This document shows positions 61,071-64,000 of a stretch of 64,000 nucleotides of DNA, piece by piece (position 1 is the stretch's first letter; every line of letters starts with the position of its first letter). Position numbers and translations under genes: made by a program. The stretch is taken from positions 42,716,788-42,780,787 of the forward strand of contig NC_090697.1 of assembly GCF_040954835.1 (NCBI RefSeq), written 5' to 3'. The DNA comes from Lepisosteus oculatus. Its lineage: Eukaryota; Chordata; Actinopteri; Semionotiformes; Lepisosteidae. The notes under the pieces were generated by a model. The model worked only from the letters and a program-made list of their open reading frames with translations, had not been told where the DNA came from and made no database searches.

Positions 61071-64000
61071 CTGCCTATTCAGTGCAAGAGGAGCACCATA
61101 AGGGTGTTGTATCAAAGTTACAAGTTACAGTATATATAGTTGAAATTGTAAATAAGAAGCAGTACCATTACAGTATTATGCTGTAAGCTAAAGTACTAAG
61201 CAAAACACTAAGTTTGCTACTGTCACTCTTTCCTTCACACCTGAAGCAGGGTTCATAGCTATAACGTAGTGTTTCTTTTCTTTACCTTTCAGTTCTTTTG
61301 CAGCCTACACATGCTGACACAGCTGCATACTTGAACATTATTATACATTAATTCTGTAAAACGGTAAAATTAGATTAAAATGGTAAACTTATGTTTTCCA
61401 ACCAAAAATAATCAAAGATGGCTTTTCATTAAAAGATAAACTTTATTTTTGGGGAAAAAAAAAACATTTTGATGCACTCTCATCTATTCTACTTCATGGC
61501 AATTCACGTTGAAAATGTTGAGTTTATGCATTCTGTAATCCACAACCAGATACTTTTCATACAGTAAGTTCTGTAATACAAGCAAATGTAATCGAGAATA
61601 GGTTGTCTGGAATTGAAGAACTATTTAAATGTCTTTTTTTAAACTATTGAAACTTTGTGTCTTATTGTTGCTGGTGTCAAAAATCCAGTTTGGTTAATAC
61701 CATTCTGAAAATTAAAAATAGATTAAAAAAATAAAGGGGAAGATTGCTGTTTTATGCAGAAGTTTGATACTGATCACATTGTCATTGTGCACTCATTGTG
61801 GTGAAATAAAATTCTTTAAACTAGCTAAACAAGCCTACTTACCCTTTTTTTTAAAAAAAATCTATCATCCCGTAATTGTCAATTTGGTGCTGCTGTTTTT
61901 ACAATTTTAGGTACCCATCTAAAACCCAACACTAAATCCTTTTAGGCGTATACATGTAAAGTATATGGTTGAGGATTGATCTTACTGTCTGCTGCAATTT
62001 TGATTATCTTGTTTGCTTTAAATCTCTTCAAGCCTTTTTGTGTCCATTTCTTACGGCTGCTGTATTTGATTTTAATATTTCTTTCTTTATAATGCTATAT
62101 GTTAGTAATATTTAACATTGTTAATTTTGGTACATGTAAATGTGCTATTTATTTTTTTTTTTACCTCGGCGGAGATGTGGTGCTTATATATGGTACATTT
62201 TCTGTATTCTTTATTCTACAGTACCTCCTACTATACTGACATTTCTTAAAACACTTATTTTTGTGTTTAATTGAATTTAACTTATTTAATTTTATTTTTT
62301 GCTTCTGATTTAACGTTTACTTTGCTGAAGTGTTTATAAATTAAATTATTTAGAAAGCATTTGAAAGTTTTGAATGCTAAAGAAAATCTTGCCTTCTCCT
62401 TTGAGGTGCTGGTGCTGTTCATAGCTGTAATGCTCTTCCGATGGGGCGTTCCACAGTAAGGATTTGTTTTGGGCACAGGGATGCTTGCTTAGCTGTCCTG
62501 CTCTGGGAATTCTAAACAAGGTCTGATACAGTTGAGTGCACAGAAGGCTGCACTTCACAATTTTAAATGGGTCCTAGTAAACAACAAGGCCATTGGAATA
62601 CCTTTTAAAATACAAGCAAGAATGGTGAATGCCTTGCAGTAAAAACGTGATGACTTGCAACATTTAGATCATTGTTATTTGATGTTGCATGTTTGCTTAT
62701 TGAAATAAGAAATGTTTCTCTTTTGAAATGAAATACCATGAAGATCAGAAAATCTTTCTGAATGTGAATACAATTGGCATTGTTATAGTGGCTCAATTGT
62801 TTTCCTGGGTAAAGCGTTTTAGATTCCTCTCTTCGCCTTTGGGAGCATGTTTTTTTGTGCACATTGAGCTCAGAAAGATATTGCTTAACTTTGTGCTTTT
62901 AATGCTATTGTGAATGAGTTATCTTTATACTGAGGGATGGAACCACACATTCCACTGTCCCACCACATTTTGGTTTCTGTGGAAGAACTTTAAATCTTTA
63001 TCCATGGTGAGAGTGATGAGTCAGTTGAAATTCCGAGGAAAATAAATTTATGAGGACAGATGAAAATCTTTTTTTTTTATGCCCTAATATTTCTGTAGGT
63101 CTGCAGATCTGGTGCTGTAAATGGATGCAGTTTTGTACATGCTTTGGGGAGGGGAGTAGAACATTTACAATAAATCACATATTGGTCAAATTGATACTTA
63201 TTGTTTAGGGGTTGAGATTAATTTACTGTAAAAGTAACAAGGCAGTGAAAGGTGTGGAAGTGATCACAGGATCTGCACTGTTTGGATTCCTTCATGGATA
63301 TCTACCTAGCTTTAACAGTGCTTCAGGTAGTGATGAAGGAAATCCATGCAGTAAAATGTCCAAGCACACCATTTATCCAAGTGTACTATGCTTCAAAAAA
63401 AGGCATATTTTTTGTCTTCTGTTTTATGAACAGGCCTTCTTAAAGACTCAGAATCTGCCCATACATGGCCTAGCTATGCAACCAAGATAATACATTTTGG
63501 TCTCTCATGATTATTTTCTCATTGAAGCCTTATCCCAAAAAAACCTTTTATGTAGTCAAATTAAATTCTTGAAACAATGTACAAAAGAAGGACATTCTTC
63601 CTCTTGTAGATAAAGAGAAAGATCATTACATGAAGACAAGTAGTTCATGAAGTTAATTGGCTTTAATAGTTTAATATCCTACAGTGGACCCGTCTCAAAG
63701 GAATCTTGAATTTGTGAATCCTTCACATTAGAATATCGTTAAAGCAGTTAAAACAAGGCTTGCAGAAGGTAAATGCTTTTTTCCTACAGTCCAGTAATGT
63801 AAGCCAAAGTAAAGCTCTCGTTTTGTTTCTCCCCAGCTACTCCCAAAGAACACTCACTGCTGCGCTTCATCTTAGGAATGTATTCCTGTTTTTTTTAATG
63901 GACTCTCCAAAGATCCACGTGAACTAGATAAGTGAAGGAGAAAATGCATTGTGTTTGTAGGAGGTAATCGAGATCAGATGCATGTGACAGACTATGGACA

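Larger units (their letters stand above)
45470..64000 (+). other. disp1: Probable further 5' intron of DISP1
   Basis: An 18.5-kb AT-rich stretch to the window edge with no recognised coding exon. It contains a diverged 0.4-kb direct duplication (49428-49845 and 52183-52591), a possible alternative first exon (54117-54330), a nuclear-receptor-like motif (58296) and a Tc1 remnant (60830-61070). DISP1 coding exons, if the assignment is right, start to the right of the window. Confidence 0.4.

Noticed and set aside
1-64000. CRISPR arrays, bacterial operons, integrated viral genomes
   Set aside because: No regular spacer array, no ribosome-binding-site-led operons, and no retroviral or other viral gene recognised; all structure fits a vertebrate nuclear genome.

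Overview
The window reads as vertebrate nuclear DNA from a ray-finned fish. It holds split genes with consensus GT-AG introns, a tRNA gene with internal pol III promoter, and many decayed fish-type repeats: Tc1/mariner relics, V-SINE (DANA/mermaid-like) copies, 5S-rRNA-derived SINE3 copies and LINE 3' ends. The species cannot be fixed by eye. The gene order BROX - FAM177B - (DISP1), all on the + strand, is from memory that of human chromosome 1q41, so the block looks like conserved synteny.

Layout. 1-1161: 3' part of a dead Tc1/mariner element, inside a BROX intron. 1224-9275: eleven coding exons of BROX, all in phase, ending in a CAAX box. Only the N-terminal coding part lies left of the window. 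9276-12600: BROX 3' UTR and intergenic DNA. 12626-17529: FAM177B, with four firm coding exons plus a proposed tiny first coding exon. Its first intron holds a tandem duplication with telomere-like motifs and a palindromic SINE pair. 19910-19991: an intact tRNA-Ser(GCT) on the minus strand. 21780-22022: a locally GC/CpG-richer segment ending in a splice donor, the probable promoter and non-coding first exon of DISP1.

22023-64000: about 42 kb with no convincing protein-coding exon. Synteny suggests it is the large 5' intron region of DISP1, whose coding exons would lie beyond the right edge. It holds one well-defined candidate non-coding exon (45286-45469), a weaker alternative first exon with a TATA-like box (54117-54330), three hairpin-forming inverted repeats, a 0.4-kb diverged direct duplication (49.4 and 52.2 kb), and scattered SINE, LINE and Tc1 relics.

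The genes do not form a pathway. BROX is a farnesylated Bro1-domain ESCRT adaptor, FAM177B is a small poorly characterised protein, and DISP1 (only 5' non-coding parts here, by inference) releases lipid-modified Hedgehog. No new multi-gene system was found. The most interesting items are candidate non-coding exons, hairpins and duplications. Repeat family names come from recalled consensus features, not from a database search.
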